From Eopsaltria australis (lineage: Eukaryota > Chordata > Aves > Passeriformes > Petroicidae), in assembly GCA_034509425.1 (NCBI GenBank), contig JAVTVJ010000518.1:930001-994000 (forward strand): a DNA stretch of 64,000 nt, in the 5' to 3' direction. Below the pieces are notes generated by a model. The model was not told where the DNA came from, ran no database searches, and worked only from the letters and a program-made list of their open reading frames with translations. The position numbers and the translations under genes were made by a program. Shown here piece after piece: positions 63,046 through 64,000 of this stretch. Position 1 is the stretch's first letter. Each line of letters opens with the position of its first letter.

Positions 63046-64000
63046 ATGTACATCTGCTTTATTTCAACATCTCTCTTTGTGAAAGTAAGAGGAAGTGCTT
63101 GCCTTTGAGAGGAGCTGAACAGCTTGACATTTTGACTGAAAAACTGGACAAGAAAATGGAGAGAATGAACATGACTTTACTATCTAAAAGTAAGCAACTC
63201 AGGTGCCTAAATACAGGAATTTAGTACAATTTTAGATGCAGTGAGGTATTTGAAATATCTCTAGAGTTCTGTTATGTCTGTTAGACATAACAAGAACCTT
63301 CTGAAGCAACAGCTGTAGGAGCTGCTATGATAGCATATAAACGTAAGATCTCAAATTACACTAAGTATGTATATTTCACCACCTGAACTGGTCCCTTAGT
63401 CTAGAAGAGTTGCTTCAGCAATTATTCTTATTTTAGAATATATCTTTTCTTTAGAATTTAAATTTGTATTCCAATAACTACTCAGAAAAACTGGATAGCA
63501 AACTAATTTTTCAACTATTAGGCAAGTCACTGACAGGTAGAATAAGATACCCATATGCCATGTATGATCATTCTCAGACTTAGGAAGTTCAGCACCTTTT
63601 TTGGCAAGTCTCTAGAAACTGCATGAGGAAACTTGATTTGTAGCTGAAGGTGTATATTGCATTACTAAAGAAAGAGGAAAAACTAGTCTTTAAAATTCAC
63701 CACTACACCATCTCAGATCTTCTGAGACTATAACCCTTAGCCTTTCTACAGATAATTGTTAGAGCTAATGAGTTTAAAAGTATGTTCCAAGTCATTAATT
63801 AAAGGATAAAAGCAGTAAGAAAATAATTTTAGCTGATATGTTCTAGGAGAAATCTTAATGCTTGTAAGTGTCAACAAATAAAACATTCTTAAATAAAACA
63901 TTTAGTAGAAAAATATGCCAGCTGAAACATTGAGATACACAGCACAAAATACAGTATTTCAACACCCTCTGTAGAAAGAAAGAACAGGGAACATAACAGG
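63046..64000. other. AT-rich non-coding stretch to the window end
   Basis: Contains a hairpin at 63266-63297. The 68-codon frame 63018-63224 begins inside the CR1 tail and is not a recognised gene. Confidence 0.55.
63266..63297. repeat. 13-bp inverted repeat with a 5-nt loop
   Basis: GTTCTGTTATGTC (63266-63278), loop TGTTA, GACATAACAAGAAC (63284-63297). The arms pair fully except for one bulged A. Confidence 0.75.

Noticed and set aside
1..64000. tRNA, rRNA, CRISPR array, bacterial-type operon or a new multi-gene system
   Set aside because: No tRNA B-box-like segment in a cloverleaf context, no regularly spaced repeats and no gene clusters were seen. The sequence is vertebrate non-coding DNA.

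Overview
This window looks like bird nuclear DNA. It is AT-rich and CpG-poor, and its recognisable interspersed repeats are the two classes that dominate avian genomes: decayed CR1 LINE fragments, and solo long terminal repeats (LTRs) of endogenous retroviruses. Several LTRs belong to the avian class-III-like family that opens with a 'GGTTTAACC'-type end and closes with a 'CTCTATCCCAGC'-type end when read antisense. The species cannot be named from this sequence; a neoavian or passerine bird would fit. No SINE of mammalian type and no L1 was recognised.

I cannot support any protein-coding gene. The longest open frame is 150 codons (25178-25630) and most others are 60-90 codons, about what chance gives in 64 kb of AT-rich DNA. 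No CpG island, tRNA, rRNA or multi-exon gene structure was recognised. The window is best read as a gene desert or the inside of a very long intron. Weak hints of the latter are a recursive-splice-like site near 51230 and isolated exon-like motifs.

Layout. 1-5650: plain AT-rich DNA with one short CR1 scrap (889-946), a G-run and an A26 tract inside an inverted repeat. 5655-6163: a solo LTR on the + strand with a visible CCAAT/TATA/poly(A) layout and a matching 4-bp flank. 7205-7380: CR1 scrap. 7381-19500: about 12 kb without recognisable elements apart from simple repeats and one CTCF-like motif. 19501-20495: an old minus-strand LTR split by a younger minus-strand LTR (19887-20340) that still carries a CpG cluster. 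22438-22848: CR1 3' end. 28095-28575: sense CR1 with the end of the reverse transcriptase (RT) reading frame. 29676-30253 and 36424-36980: two more minus-strand solo LTRs. 34569-35130, 39133-39778 and 42890-43372: antisense CR1 3' portions. 47907-48547: antisense CR1 in which the 3' tail abuts an RT-domain piece. 49622-50187: + strand solo LTR. 50188-62605: 12 kb with only microsatellites. 62606-63045: sense CR1 fragment lying between the endonuclease and RT domains.

Nothing here acts as a pathway or operon. The functional candidates are the LTR promoters, a few possible conserved non-coding elements and the splice-like motifs. I found no convincing new biological system. The observations most worth checking are the nested CpG-rich LTR, the recursive-splice-like site, the 24-bp palindrome at 32908, and the frame at 21683-22189 that has unusually few stops.
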